Of a DNA stretch of 21,932 nt, positions 1-8,084 are shown piece after piece. Source of the DNA: a virus. How positions within the stretch are numbered: the stretch's first letter is position 1; every line of letters starts with the position of its first letter. Made by a program: the position numbers and the translations under genes. Under the pieces are notes generated by a model. That model was given only the letters and a program-made list of their open reading frames with translations. It was not told the DNA's origin and searched no databases. The stretch spans positions 1 through 21,932 of the IMG/VR virus record IMGVR_UViG_3300027733_000227, one strand, 5' to 3'.

Positions 1-3000
1 GGCGGCAACAATTACATTACAGGCTCAACCGCTTCAAACTTCCTTAAATTTGGGACCTCTGGATCGGTTGCCCTGACGATTGGTTCCACCGGAGCCGCCA
101 CCTTCGCGGGCGCAGTGACGGTGAACGGCACCCTAACCACTGGCGAATATGCAGTGGATAAAGCATTCTACTTAGGCTTTAACAATGTTGCGAACGAGAA
201 ACTCGACATCATTCTTCCTAATGACTGGTTCTGGGGCACATTTGAGGTAACTCTATCGTCATCGTACAATTACCAGAATGCTCCGGGGGTAATAGCAAAA
301 AAATTCGGTCTCGGTCTCGGCCCCAATAATGCTCAATACGTAAACTCGGCTAGATACACGGAGGTCATGGGCAACACTCCAGATAACTTTGCCATATCTG
401 ACCTGACGTGGGATGCCGTTAACTCAAGGTATAAAATTCAGATCGTCCATAGGACAGCTACCGCTAACGCTGCGTATATTTCGATTCGTGGGCTTGTTTC
501 AAGTAGCTCAATGATTAAAAATATACAGGCAGGTTCGGTTTACACTACCGACACCACTGTTTTTGCCTACCCCACTGTTTCATTTCCCGGCAACATCATT
601 CTCGCCTCCACTGCCGCCAGCTCCTCCGCGAGCACAGGAGCCCTGCAAGTCGCAGGCGGTATTGGGGTAGGAGCGGCGAGCTATTTCGCGACGACCTTGC
701 AAGCTGGGACACAGCTTATTTCCCCCAATTTTGCTTCTCCATCGAACGGCACTGCTATTACTTTCGACAATGGCGGAACAAATGTGGGCTCTTGGTCTAC
801 AACTCGGCTATATGTAAACGGCAGTGTTGGTATCGGAACGACAGGACCATCTGTAAAATTACATATTTATGGTGCTGATCAAAAAATGCAAATACAATCA
901 TCTGCAGATACTTCTGCTGTTACGATTGGTCAATGGGATGGTGTCACAAATCGTATTGAATCTTCTGTACGTAAATTATTCATTACTTCTTATGCTGGTG
1001 GTTTGTCACTCGGGGTTTCTGGTTCTGAAAATTTACACATTAATACTGCTGGCAACGTTGGCATCGGAACAACAAGTCCAACTTATAAACTTGATGTAGC
1101 AGGAGGAGTTAAAATTGGAGGCGAAGAAACGTTGCCATCGGCTATTGGGTCAATGTATCTGAGCTACAATAGTGCTATCAATAGAATCTATTACGGAGAT
1201 GGTACGGGATACGACCTCCGGTTTTCAAAACGGGGTGCGAGCACCACGACAGATTTCGTTACATTCAAAGATAACGGCTATGTTGGTATCGGGACAGCGA
1301 GTCCGGATGGTAATCTTCATGTGGTTACAGCGGGCTCAGGTACATGGAATAGGTTTGTGGTAACAGCAACCTCTCTTTGGGGTGACAGTGGCACACAATA
1401 TGTTACCATTGGCGCAGGTGGTGCGAGTGGCATAATGATGTTTAATCCCCATGTAGTATGGCAGTCGGCGAGCGCATCGGCAGGGATACGTATGGGAAGA
1501 AGTGGCGGAGTAAATGGCGGTGCATATTACGATATTGGCACGAGAGCTAGTGACGCATGGTCGATTCAGAAAAATGCTTCAGAGACAGGGCTATTTTACA
1601 TAAACTCAGCAGGTAGCATCGGTATTGGCACATCGAGTCCGGTAGCTAAGTTAGATGTTCTCGGAAACATGAAAGTGGGAGCAGGCACTTATAGCCCTAT
1701 TCCAACAAATGCTCTTCACGTTCAATATGGAAATTATAACGACACCACTAATACAGCTCAAATAAATCTTGTTGGCGGCGTCGGTGACAACGGAAATGTT
1801 GTAGGTTTTACTCTTGGGTCTATAAAAACTAATGGGGTTGGTAGCGGCGCAAGGTTTACGCTGAATGAATTGGTTTGGAGCGGAACAGCGTTTACTCAAG
1901 GGAATACTGACCTGACTGTTTTAAGCGGTGGTAACGTTGGTATCGGAACAACGAGTCCGGGAGCCCTCCTAGAAATCGGCACTAATGCCTCCACAACAAC
2001 AGGTCTCATTGTTCACGGCGGCGATGGCGGTTCTGGTACAACCATTGCTAACTTCGTGAAAAATGGAGGTGGATCAGCGGCTTATGTACGAGGTGATGGC
2101 AGAGTTGGTATTAATACGACTCAACCAATTGCATCGCTGGATAACCAAGGTTCTTCCGGCACATACAGGCAGCGCGGAATATCAACCTTAGTCACCGATA
2201 TGTTTGGTGCTAGTGCAGCGCAGGCGAAGCGCTTTGAGATTGCAAGAGTCACTATTGATTATAACGATTGGAATAATGTTGGCCCTATAGAAGTTGAAAT
2301 ATATGAGAAATATTTTACTCAAGGATTAAGAAAAAAATACTCTATTTATTATGGATATGTAAGTAGCTCAGGAGCCAACTTAACCGAAATGACAGGCCTT
2401 GGAGCAAATAACTTTCAAGTAACGATTGGTTCAGAAGTAGTCATTAGCGGAGATCTTAGATACATTCCAATCTACGTGGATGTTAGATATTATACACAAG
2501 TTACAGTTGCACTAAAAACAAACAGGGAACTGTCAACTTCAAATCCTCCAGAAAACGGTGCAATTTGGGTTAATAATGCTCCAACAGGAACAAACATTTC
2601 CGACTTCACGGCTGACAATTTAGTTTATGTTGGGAATATTATGGGGGGAGATAGTACGTTCAGTACAGGCTATGTTGGTATTGGGACAACGAGTCCGAGT
2701 TATAAACTTGATGTCGCTGGAGCCGCAAATACTATCGCCGCAAAAATTGGAGCTGCAAGTCAATATTTAACAATTGGATCGTATACGCCAAATTCAGCTG
2801 GAGCAACTCTTGGATACAACACAACTCAATACCTCGGGCTTAATGCTTTCTTTGGAGTTCTTGTTGGGCGCACTTATGTTAGTAATAATTCTACCGCACC
2901 AGCAGACGGAATGGCTATTCAAGGAAATCTTGGAGTTGGAACTGTATCTCCTGGCGGCAAATTAGAACTGAATTTTACTGCTGCTACAGGCGCTACTGCA

Positions 3001-4095
3001 CTTATCCTAAGAACATCCGACAGCAGTGGAAATGGAGCAATTCGTTGGCAGAATAATGCAGGTACAAACCAAGCCGGAATTGGTAGTAATTTTAATGTTT
3101 CTGATGCTGGAGCTATTGAATTTATAAACGGAGCTACTACGAATGTTATATTTCGTTCGTCTGGCAACGTTGGCATCGGGACAACGAGCCCTAGTCAAAA
3201 ATTAGAAGTAGGAAACTTCCTTGACGCTGTTACGAATAAAATAACCGTTTCTGCTAGGTACGAATATGAGCCCGAGTTTAATTTTAGATTAGGTCAATCT
3301 GGAACTGGCTATGATTGGATAGGCGCAGTTATATCATCAGGCGATGATGGCAGTTACAATGGTAAAATATCCTTTAAGACTGCTAATGGAGGCAGAGATA
3401 CGCCAACTACCAAAATGGTTATTAAGGCAAGTGGTAACGTTGGTATTGGAACAACAACTCCAAAGGGAGTACTTGATCTTAATTTTGGAGCTTATGCGAA
3501 CCCAGTTGGACTAACTGATGTTTCAATTGGGGCTTTAAGAATGTCTGGCAATGGTGGATTGACCGCCATTTCCTCAAGGCAATTCGACTCGATCAACCAA
3601 CCCGCAGGAGGAGATATACAATTCCTAAATCTTTATTACAATGGATCTACATACAATTGGTATGAAAGAATGCGTATTCGAGCGGATGGCAACGTTGGTA
3701 TTGGAACAGCGAGTCCTGCTTACAAACTTGATGTATCTGGTTCTATCGCCGACTCAATCGGCAATATTCGCATATTACCTCAAAATTCTCAATCTGCTGC
3801 TTATACCACAGTTCTTTCAGATTCTGGCAAACATATCTTGCACCCATCTGCCGATACAACAGCTCGTACAATTACAATAGATAGTAATGCGAATGTTGCT
3901 TACTCAATAGGAACTGCAATTACTTTTATAAATCAAAATGCTGCTGGTGTGCTTACAATCGCTATTACAAGTGATACAATGCGTTTAGCTGGCGCTGGAA
4001 CAACTGGAAGTCGCACACTTGCTGCAAACGGTGTTGCTACCGCAGTTAAAATCACTTCAACAGAGTGGATTATTTCTGGCACTGGACTAACATAA
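1..4095 (+). CDS. Large tail fibre protein with VGIGTTSP-type repeats, 5' end outside window
   Basis: The frame is open from base 1, so the gene begins upstream; a GTG at 115 is only an internal valine. The visible 1364 residues hold an N-terminal stalk rich in Gly, Ser, Thr and Ala, a globular beta-type segment (about residues 50-180), a second stalk (about 200-270), and then eleven units of the pattern V-G-I-G-T-T-S-P-x-x-K-L-D-V, separated by spacers of about 40 to 175 residues. The longest spacer (about residues 717-890) looks like a separate globular domain. The last 118 residues (3739-4092) form a distinct module with Q-N-S-Q-S-A-A-Y near its start and S-G-T-G-L-T at the very end. Such repeats are known from trimeric beta-structured phage fibres and adhesins. 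The likely role is receptor binding at the tail tip or side. The gene ends with tandem TAA TAA, and the next gene starts one base later, so translation is probably coupled. Base composition changes sharply near 830. Fibre identity is secure; the receptor is unknown. Confidence 0.88.
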   Translation, partial: GGNNYITGSTASNFLKFGTSGSVALTIGSTGAATFAGAVTVNGTLTTGEYAVDKAFYLGFNNVANEKLDIILPNDWFWGTFEVTLSSSYNYQNAPGVIAKKFGLGLGPNNAQYVNSARYTEVMGNTPDNFAISDLTWDAVNSRYKIQIVHRTATANAAYISIRGLVSSSSMIKNIQAGSVYTTDTTVFAYPTVSFPGNIILASTAASSSASTGALQVAGGIGVGAASYFATTLQAGTQLISPNFASPSNGTAITFDNGGTNVGSWSTTRLYVNGSVGIGTTGPSVKLHIYGADQKMQIQSSADTSAVTIGQWDGVTNRIESSVRKLFITSYAGGLSLGVSGSENLHINTAGNVGIGTTSPTYKLDVAGGVKIGGEETLPSAIGSMYLSYNSAINRIYYGDGTGYDLRFSKRGASTTTDFVTFKDNGYVGIGTASPDGNLHVVTAGSGTWNRFVVTATSLWGDSGTQYVTIGAGGASGIMMFNPHVVWQSASASAGIRMGRSGGVNGGAYYDIGTRASDAWSIQKNASETGLFYINSAGSIGIGTSSPVAKLDVLGNMKVGAGTYSPIPTNALHVQYGNYNDTTNTAQINLVGGVGDNGNVVGFTLGSIKTNGVGSGARFTLNELVWSGTAFTQGNTDLTVLSGGNVGIGTTSPGALLEIGTNASTTTGLIVHGGDGGSGTTIANFVKNGGGSAAYVRGDGRVGINTTQPIASLDNQGSSGTYRQRGISTLVTDMFGASAAQAKRFEIARVTIDYNDWNNVGPIEVEIYEKYFTQGLRKKYSIYYGYVSSSGANLTEMTGLGANNFQVTIGSEVVISGDLRYIPIYVDVRYYTQVTVALKTNRELSTSNPPENGAIWVNNAPTGTNISDFTADNLVYVGNIMGGDSTFSTGYVGIGTTSPSYKLDVAGAANTIAAKIGAASQYLTIGSYTPNSAGATLGYNTTQYLGLNAFFGVLVGRTYVSNNSTAPADGMAIQGNLGVGTVSPGGKLELNFTAATGATALILRTSDSSGNGAIRWQNNAGTNQAGIGSNFNVSDAGAIEFINGATTNVIFRSSGNVGIGTTSPSQKLEVGNFLDAVTNKITVSARYEYEPEFNFRLGQSGTGYDWIGAVISSGDDGSYNGKISFKTANGGRDTPTTKMVIKASGNVGIGTTTPKGVLDLNFGAYANPVGLTDVSIGALRMSGNGGLTAISSRQFDSINQPAGGDIQFLNLYYNGSTYNWYERMRIRADGNVGIGTASPAYKLDVSGSIADSIGNIRILPQNSQSAAYTTVLSDSGKHILHPSADTTARTITIDSNANVAYSIGTAITFINQNAAGVLTIAITSDTMRLAGAGTTGSRTLAANGVATAVKITSTEWIISGTGLT
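826..3735 (+). repeat. Eleven dispersed 42-bp coding repeats (VGIGTTSPxxKLDV units)
   Basis: In-frame units start at 826, 1057, 1282, 1618, 1936, 2104, 2674, 2929, 3169, 3439 and 3694. The best conserved DNA core reads GTTGGTATCGGAACAACGAG, with mostly third-position differences among copies. Several copies are preceded by a Gly-Asn codon pair. The units at 2104 and 2929 are the most diverged. Spacing ranges from 168 to 570 bp, so this is domain punctuation rather than a simple tandem array. Confidence 0.9.
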
Positions 4096-4099
4096 TAAC

Positions 4100-5023
4100 A
4101 TGGCAGCAATTTCACAGATTTTATTTGGGTTTGTTGCGTCTATTGCAACTAGTGTTCAAAAAGCTATTTTTGGATATGGAAGTCCTTCCGGTAGCGTTTA
4201 TACGGCAATAACCAACCTTGTAAGCAATACAGGTGTTGTCTCAACCGATACAGCGGGCGTCGGTACGGCAAGAACTGGTATTGCAGCGGCTAGTTATGGC
4301 GGCGACAAAGCAATATTTGGATATGGATTCGGGAGTAGCGGCAATCTTTCAATTACAAATCTTGTTAGCAACACTGGCGTTATAACAACCGAGGTGTATG
4401 GTGTTGGTACAGCAAGAAATGCTTTAGCAGCGGCGGGTTATGGTACTGACAAAGCTATATTTGGATATGGATTTAATGGCAGTACAGGCGTATCAATAAC
4501 TAATAAAGTAGGCAACACGGGCGCTGTGGTTACTGATACAGCTGGCGTTGGAACGGCGAGGAATGGTTTGGCAGCAGCGGGTTATGGAAGTGATAAAGCA
4601 ATATTTGGATACGGATATTCATCCGTGGCTGTATCAATAACTAATAAAGTAGACAATACGGGCACTGTGGTTGCTGACACATCTGGCGTTGGAACATCGA
4701 GATATTATTTAGCAGCAGCGGGTTACGGAACCGATAAAGCAATATTTGGATATGGAAATACCGGTAGCGTAACTGCAATAACCAACCTTGTTAGTAACAC
4801 TGGCGTTGTATCAACTGATACAACAGGAGTTGGAACATCGAGATCTGAATTGGCAGCGGCTGGTTACGGAACAGACAAAGCTGTATTCGGGTATGGATAT
4901 CTTGGTTTCGCCCGCGCTTCAATGACCAACCTCGTAAGTAATACGGGGGTTGTGTCAACTGATACAACGGGCGTTGGAACAGCAAGGCTGGGTCTAGCGG
5001 CAGCGGGTTATTCATTATCATAA
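4100..5023 (+). CDS. Kelch-like six-repeat protein, probable fibre-associated beta-propeller
   Basis: The product has 307 residues. After a 20-residue hydrophobic leader-like start, it consists entirely of six repeats of 47-49 residues beginning at residues 21, 70, 118, 166, 213 and 260. Each has K-A-I-F-G-Y-G at the start, N-x-V-x-N-T-G in the middle, G-V-G-T-(A/S)-R later and A-A-A-G-Y-G-(T/S/G)-D at the end. Repeat length and the G-Y-G and paired-glycine pattern resemble Kelch-type propeller blades, so a six-bladed propeller is a reasonable model. The gene lies one base after the fibre gene and has no clear Shine-Dalgarno sequence, which suggests coupling. Its position points to a fibre tip or adhesin role, perhaps glycan binding. 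Function is inferred from context; the repeat structure is certain. Confidence 0.75.
   Translation: MAAISQILFGFVASIATSVQKAIFGYGSPSGSVYTAITNLVSNTGVVSTDTAGVGTARTGIAAASYGGDKAIFGYGFGSSGNLSITNLVSNTGVITTEVYGVGTARNALAAAGYGTDKAIFGYGFNGSTGVSITNKVGNTGAVVTDTAGVGTARNGLAAAGYGSDKAIFGYGYSSVAVSITNKVDNTGTVVADTSGVGTSRYYLAAAGYGTDKAIFGYGNTGSVTAITNLVSNTGVVSTDTTGVGTSRSELAAAGYGTDKAVFGYGYLGFARASMTNLVSNTGVVSTDTTGVGTARLGLAAAGYSLS
4160..5020 (+). repeat. Six tandem ~144-bp coding repeats (Kelch-like blades)
   Basis: Repeats begin at 4160, 4307, 4451, 4595, 4736 and 4877, each opening with a Lys-Ala-(Ile/Val)-Phe-Gly-Tyr-Gly codon run. They are 147, 144, 144, 141, 141 and 144 bp long. Repeats 1, 5 and 6 share T-N-L-V-S-N-T-G-V-V, while repeats 3 and 4 share T-N-K-V, which suggests recent internal duplication. 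Confidence 0.93.
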
Positions 5024-5032
5024 TTGTTTATT

Positions 5033-5650
5033 ATGGCATCGAACTTAAATTCTGAATTCAATTATAAATACCAAGTCATTGGTTCAACTCCTTGGGAGAA
5101 ACTAAAGACCCTAAAAGGGTTCCTCGTTGGGCGAAAACGCGCAGCGGTATTAGAGCGCGTTTCGGAGCTAAAGCATAAAGCAAAACTTGAAGAATATAAA
5201 CATCTTTTAACTGTACCAGCATTACCGCACGTTCTTCTAAACCTTGAGGCTGAAATCGTAGAAACTGAGTCATTCTTAGAAGACCAAAAACACGCCTTTG
5301 AATTAAATCGAACTGAGATAAAAATTTTAGAGAAACTTATCGCTGAACTATACGAAATTTGCGAACCTACACGAATAAATGGATATACCGACGATCAGAT
5401 GTTTGAAGCAAATGCGAATCTTGAGTTCACGGTTACTGTAGGACGCGAATTGCAATCTGAGATTATTGCGTATGGTCGCCCTAGTCCAGCTAAACTATTA
5501 AATGCTATGAGCAATCCTCAAACCTTGCAAATGCTGTCTTCAGTAGGATTAATTCCGATGGGAACTACATTACTAACAGCAGGTAGCAAAGAAGATTTTC
5601 TTAAATTAGCAGATGGCGTAGCTCCAGATTATAAAAAACTTATTCAATAA
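5033..5650 (+). CDS. Helical fibre-associated structural protein of unknown function
   Basis: The 205-residue product begins M-A-S-N-L-N-S-E-F-N. A TTG nine bases upstream, directly after the previous stop, is in frame, but the ATG at 5033 is preferred. The middle (about residues 25-110) is charged and rich in Leu, Glu and Lys, with long predicted helices or coiled coil. A G-R-P-S-P-A-K segment near residue 143 marks a change to a less charged C-terminal part. There are no enzyme motifs, signal peptide or membrane segment. It sits between the Kelch-like gene and a small W-D-E-A gene at the end of the fibre operon. A fibre chaperone or fibre-attached protein is plausible, but I do not recognise a named family. 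Confidence 0.7.
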   Translation: MASNLNSEFNYKYQVIGSTPWEKLKTLKGFLVGRKRAAVLERVSELKHKAKLEEYKHLLTVPALPHVLLNLEAEIVETESFLEDQKHAFELNRTEIKILEKLIAELYEICEPTRINGYTDDQMFEANANLEFTVTVGRELQSEIIAYGRPSPAKLLNAMSNPQTLQMLSSVGLIPMGTTLLTAGSKEDFLKLADGVAPDYKKLIQ

Positions 5651-5660
5651 CAAAAACATC

Positions 5661-5885
5661 ATGGTAAACATATCAACAATTTTCGAAACGCCGCCAACCC
5701 CCGAGCAGATTGCAGAAAATCGCGCCAATGCGTTATCTGCCAACCACCCACCGTCATGGGTGTGGGACGAAGCTGCCGTTAGCTTTGTACCACCCGTAGC
5801 ATGGCCAACTGATGGACTTCCCAAACTCTGGGATGAAGCTTCTCAATCGTTTATACCATTTCCGGGGTTTCCAACAGGTGTTTGA
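5661..5885 (+). CDS. Small tail-fibre-region protein with two W-D-E-A motifs
   Basis: The 74-residue product has an N-terminal helix-like part (P-E-Q-I-A-E-N-R-A-N-A) followed by two copies of a short unit containing W-D-E-A-x-x-S-F-(V/I)-P, separated by P-T-D-G. Pro- and Trp-rich double motifs of this kind are familiar in small proteins next to marine phage fibre genes, but no function is established to my knowledge. It starts ten bases after the preceding stop and is the last gene before a terminator, so it belongs to the same transcription unit. Composition and context make it real despite its size. Confidence 0.68.
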   Translation: MVNISTIFETPPTPEQIAENRANALSANHPPSWVWDEAAVSFVPPVAWPTDGLPKLWDEASQSFIPFPGFPTGV

Positions 5886-6002
5886 GCATCAGTAGGGTTG
5901 ATTTAAAAATAACAAGTCTCCCCGAAGCAAAGCTCGCCTCAACGAGCAATAAAAAACCCCCGATTTCTCGGGGGTTTTTAGTTTATATTATTTTATAATA
6001 TA
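5886..6002. other. 117-bp convergent intergenic gap
   Basis: This is the gap between the end of the left plus-strand block and the end of the minus-strand block. Besides the terminator hairpin at 5952-5979 there is an AT-rich tail next to the minus gene. I see no open frame or other signal. Confidence 0.75.
5952..5979. terminator. Perfect bidirectional Rho-independent terminator
   Basis: A 12-bp perfect stem (AAAAACCCCCGA at 5952-5963 with TCGGGGGTTTTT at 5968-5979) closes a 4-nt loop, TTTC. The plus strand ends in a T-run. The minus strand also ends in a T-run, because the left side is an A-run. It lies exactly between converging genes ending at 5885 (plus) and 6003 (minus), so it should stop both units. 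Confidence 0.93.
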
Positions 6003-7202
6003 TTATGTATTGCCAGCAGTAGTCAAACCCGCTGTTACTCCAGCGAATATTCCATTCAGCGCGTCTGTGGGACTGCCAATTTGGGTGGTAAATACGAGAT
6101 CAACTTTTTTATTATCTCCAATTGAACTGGAGAAATTTTCGCTTACAATTTTGCACCCTCTTACAGTGTAAGCAATTTTACTAGTTTTTGTAGAGTCTGC
6201 AAATTGGAATGTTAAAGTTTTGGACGCGTCGGAGACGAGAAGGTTCATAAGATTTGCACCCGCTGATCCTCCTGCGTCGTCTTTAAGATCAGCAACATTT
6301 GCACTTACATTAACTGTGACCTCAAGAGGGAAATCAACAACCTTTGTGTAGCCAAACGCATTTCCAATTCGCTGTAATGTGGTTCGTTTAATTGGAACTT
6401 CAATAGAGAATGATTGAATATGAGCTGCTGTGTTCGAAGCGTTATCAGCGGTTGGCAAGTCAGTCAATAAGCCTTCTGAAAGGCTCATATATATATCGCC
6501 TGGGCGTAATGCAGAAAGCCCTAAGCTTCCACTTACGGGGGCTGGTAGTTGGAATTGCAAATTACCAGTTGCGTTATTTTCTGTTGTGGTTCCGGGTACA
6601 GTTCCAGAGGAACCAGATACAACATTAATATTTGAACCTTCTACAGTCACAGAAACTGTTGGAATTGAACCTACAGAAGCTTCTACTGAGTAATTTGTTA
6701 CGTAACCGTTTCCAATTCCGATTGTATTTGAATTTGCAGAAATGTTAGCTAGTGTCGCTCCGTTCGCATCTACGCCTTCGGGAGAAGTGAAAATAAAGTA
6801 ATTTCTTCCTGAAACGGTATGACCACCGCCAACTGGGATTCCGTTAACAGTTGTTGCGGTATCCGCGTTAATTAATCCGCTCAAAAAGACGTTGTTGCTC
6901 ACGCTAGCTAATCCTGTGGAAGTAGCTCCAGTAACAAACCCAAGTAGTCTTTCATTTGTTCCGTCGTGAAGGTAGTATGTAAAATCAAGATTTACAGTAG
7001 GAGCTTCAAGAATAATAGCATCTATACGAGCAAGGTTGCCGAATTGATTGATATCTTGACGAGATACATTAAAGCCGTAACTGGCTGATTGAACACGGTG
7101 AAGTTGACCGATGTCCGTGGCTGCGTGCGTGCCAGTTGGATTTACAGTTCCAGTAGTGACAAACAAAGCGTCTGATTGGTAAATTACTCTATTACGTGGC
7201 AT
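6003..7202 (-). CDS. Major tail tube-like protein
   Basis: The 399-residue product starts M-P-R-N-R-V-I-Y. It is beta-rich, with no membrane or enzyme motifs. Its pattern recurs in the 590-aa and 259-aa proteins encoded at 19500 and 17732: V-N-L-D-F-T-Y-Y-L, then I-G-I-G-N-G-Y-V-T-N-Y, then P-G-D-I-Y-M, S-F-S-I-E-V-P-I-(K/E)-R and a final S-S-S-I-G-D segment. As the last gene of a neck-type block, it is the best candidate for the subunit that polymerises into the tail tube. It is preceded by a 51-bp gap and has no clear Shine-Dalgarno sequence; the gap shares a 9-mer with the upstream region of the block's first gene. Tube assignment is inference from paralogy, order and composition. Confidence 0.68.
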   Translation of the reverse strand: MPRNRVIYQSDALFVTTGTVNPTGTHAATDIGQLHRVQSASYGFNVSRQDINQFGNLARIDAIILEAPTVNLDFTYYLHDGTNERLLGFVTGATSTGLASVSNNVFLSGLINADTATTVNGIPVGGGHTVSGRNYFIFTSPEGVDANGATLANISANSNTIGIGNGYVTNYSVEASVGSIPTVSVTVEGSNINVVSGSSGTVPGTTTENNATGNLQFQLPAPVSGSLGLSALRPGDIYMSLSEGLLTDLPTADNASNTAAHIQSFSIEVPIKRTTLQRIGNAFGYTKVVDFPLEVTVNVSANVADLKDDAGGSAGANLMNLLVSDASKTLTFQFADSTKTSKIAYTVRGCKIVSENFSSSIGDNKKVDLVFTTQIGSPTDALNGIFAGVTAGLTTAGNT

Positions 7203-7253
7203 AGTTTAAAGGGTTTGAAATACTTTACATTTTTTTATCTATAAATGGAATAA
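7203..7253 (-). promoter_or_regulatory. Intergenic leader of the tail tube-like gene with shared TGTAAAGTA element
   Basis: On the minus strand, this 51-bp AT-rich gap reads TATAGA (7243-7238), an A-rich 8-nt spacer and TGTAAAGTA (7229-7221). The gap before the first minus gene has TATAGA (9149-9144), 3 nt and the same TGTAAAGTA (9140-9132). An extra promoter or processing site in front of the highly expressed tube gene would make sense. The role is inferred. Confidence 0.3.
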
Positions 7254-8084
7254 TCAAGATCTTGGGTATCTGTATTTAATAATGTCAAAATCCATAAATC
7301 CAATATATGATCTAGACGTTCCTTTTGAGTCTTTGAACTTTGAAACCGCAACATCATCAATGAAAAGTTCTGCCGAAGAACCATTTACATTTTCAAATGT
7401 GTATGGGGGCGTTTTAACATCGCCAAATTCATTCAAGGGATATTGCGTAAAATCTTTTTGTTTAAACGTTCTATTCTTTGAATCGGCGAATAAAGAAAGA
7501 GCGCCGTCTAAGCTGTAAGGGTCATTAGCGAAAACGACGCACTTCATATAAACTTTACTCTCGTCTTCTCCGCCGAATGCAAACGGCGTATTAATTAATG
7601 ATTCTGAATTGATGTAAATTGCTGGCAACGCGTTGTCGTATGGCTCCAAGTAAGTTGAACTGTTCCAAGGAATCTTTTCTTTTGATTTTAAACTATGATC
7701 TAAAATCAAGTCTTCTTCGTTTTCGTTTGATAAATAAATATTAAAATCTTTTACCGCAAAGCTTCCAGTTACAATTGCTCCTGTTGCTATTCCAGAATAA
7801 ACTGCTCTTCCGTTAATGAAATCAATATGTTTATTGTTTCCTCTTGGGGAGAAAACGGAGTTAACGTAAACTCCACTTGGAACGTTAGCGCCAGTTATGG
7901 TTGAGTCGTAAACCCACTGTTTGTAAGCGCTACCGAAAACCTTATACCCGTTTGGTAATCTAGCGTCAGAATAATAATGCAACTTTCCAGTTTCATTGCT
8001 GTAAGCTTCGCCTTTGTCTAAAAGGTGATGATCTAACCATAACGCAAATGAAGTTGCGACATTATGTAGGTATTGAGGTTTCAT
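7254..8084 (-). CDS. Neck/tail structural protein of unknown function
   Basis: The 276-residue product starts M-K-P-Q-Y-L-H-N-V. Its first 23 bases overlap the end of the preceding minus gene. The N-terminus (A-T-S-F-A-L-W-L-D-H-H-L-L) looks helical, and the rest is beta-rich with many Tyr, Asn and Asp. No catalytic motif or membrane segment is seen. It lies between a tail-completion candidate and the tube protein, where tailed phages often encode a tail terminator, but it is larger than typical terminator proteins. I do not recognise the family. Confidence 0.6.
   Translation of the reverse strand: MKPQYLHNVATSFALWLDHHLLDKGEAYSNETGKLHYYSDARLPNGYKVFGSAYKQWVYDSTITGANVPSGVYVNSVFSPRGNNKHIDFINGRAVYSGIATGAIVTGSFAVKDFNIYLSNENEEDLILDHSLKSKEKIPWNSSTYLEPYDNALPAIYINSESLINTPFAFGGEDESKVYMKCVVFANDPYSLDGALSLFADSKNRTFKQKDFTQYPLNEFGDVKTPPYTFENVNGSSAELFIDDVAVSKFKDSKGTSRSYIGFMDFDIIKYRYPRS

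Noticed and set aside
115-117. GTG as start of the first fibre gene
   Set aside because: The same frame is open to base 1 with fibre-like sequence continuing upstream, so the gene is cut by the window edge.
826-3735. Dispersed repeats as a CRISPR array
   Set aside because: The repeats are in frame, spacers have very unequal and long lengths, and the whole region encodes a fibre protein.
5024-5032. TTG start for the helical fibre-associated protein
   Set aside because: The ATG nine bases further on is a better start, and nothing in the extra three residues favours the TTG.
6430-6693. Plus-strand open frames opposite the tail tube-like gene
   Set aside because: They are antisense to a gene supported by two paralogues and have no upstream signals.
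7241-7248. ATAAATGG preceded by T as a T4-type late promoter (TATAAATA) on the plus strand
   Set aside because: It would point into the antisense of minus genes and has a mismatch; no plus gene follows for about 2 kb.
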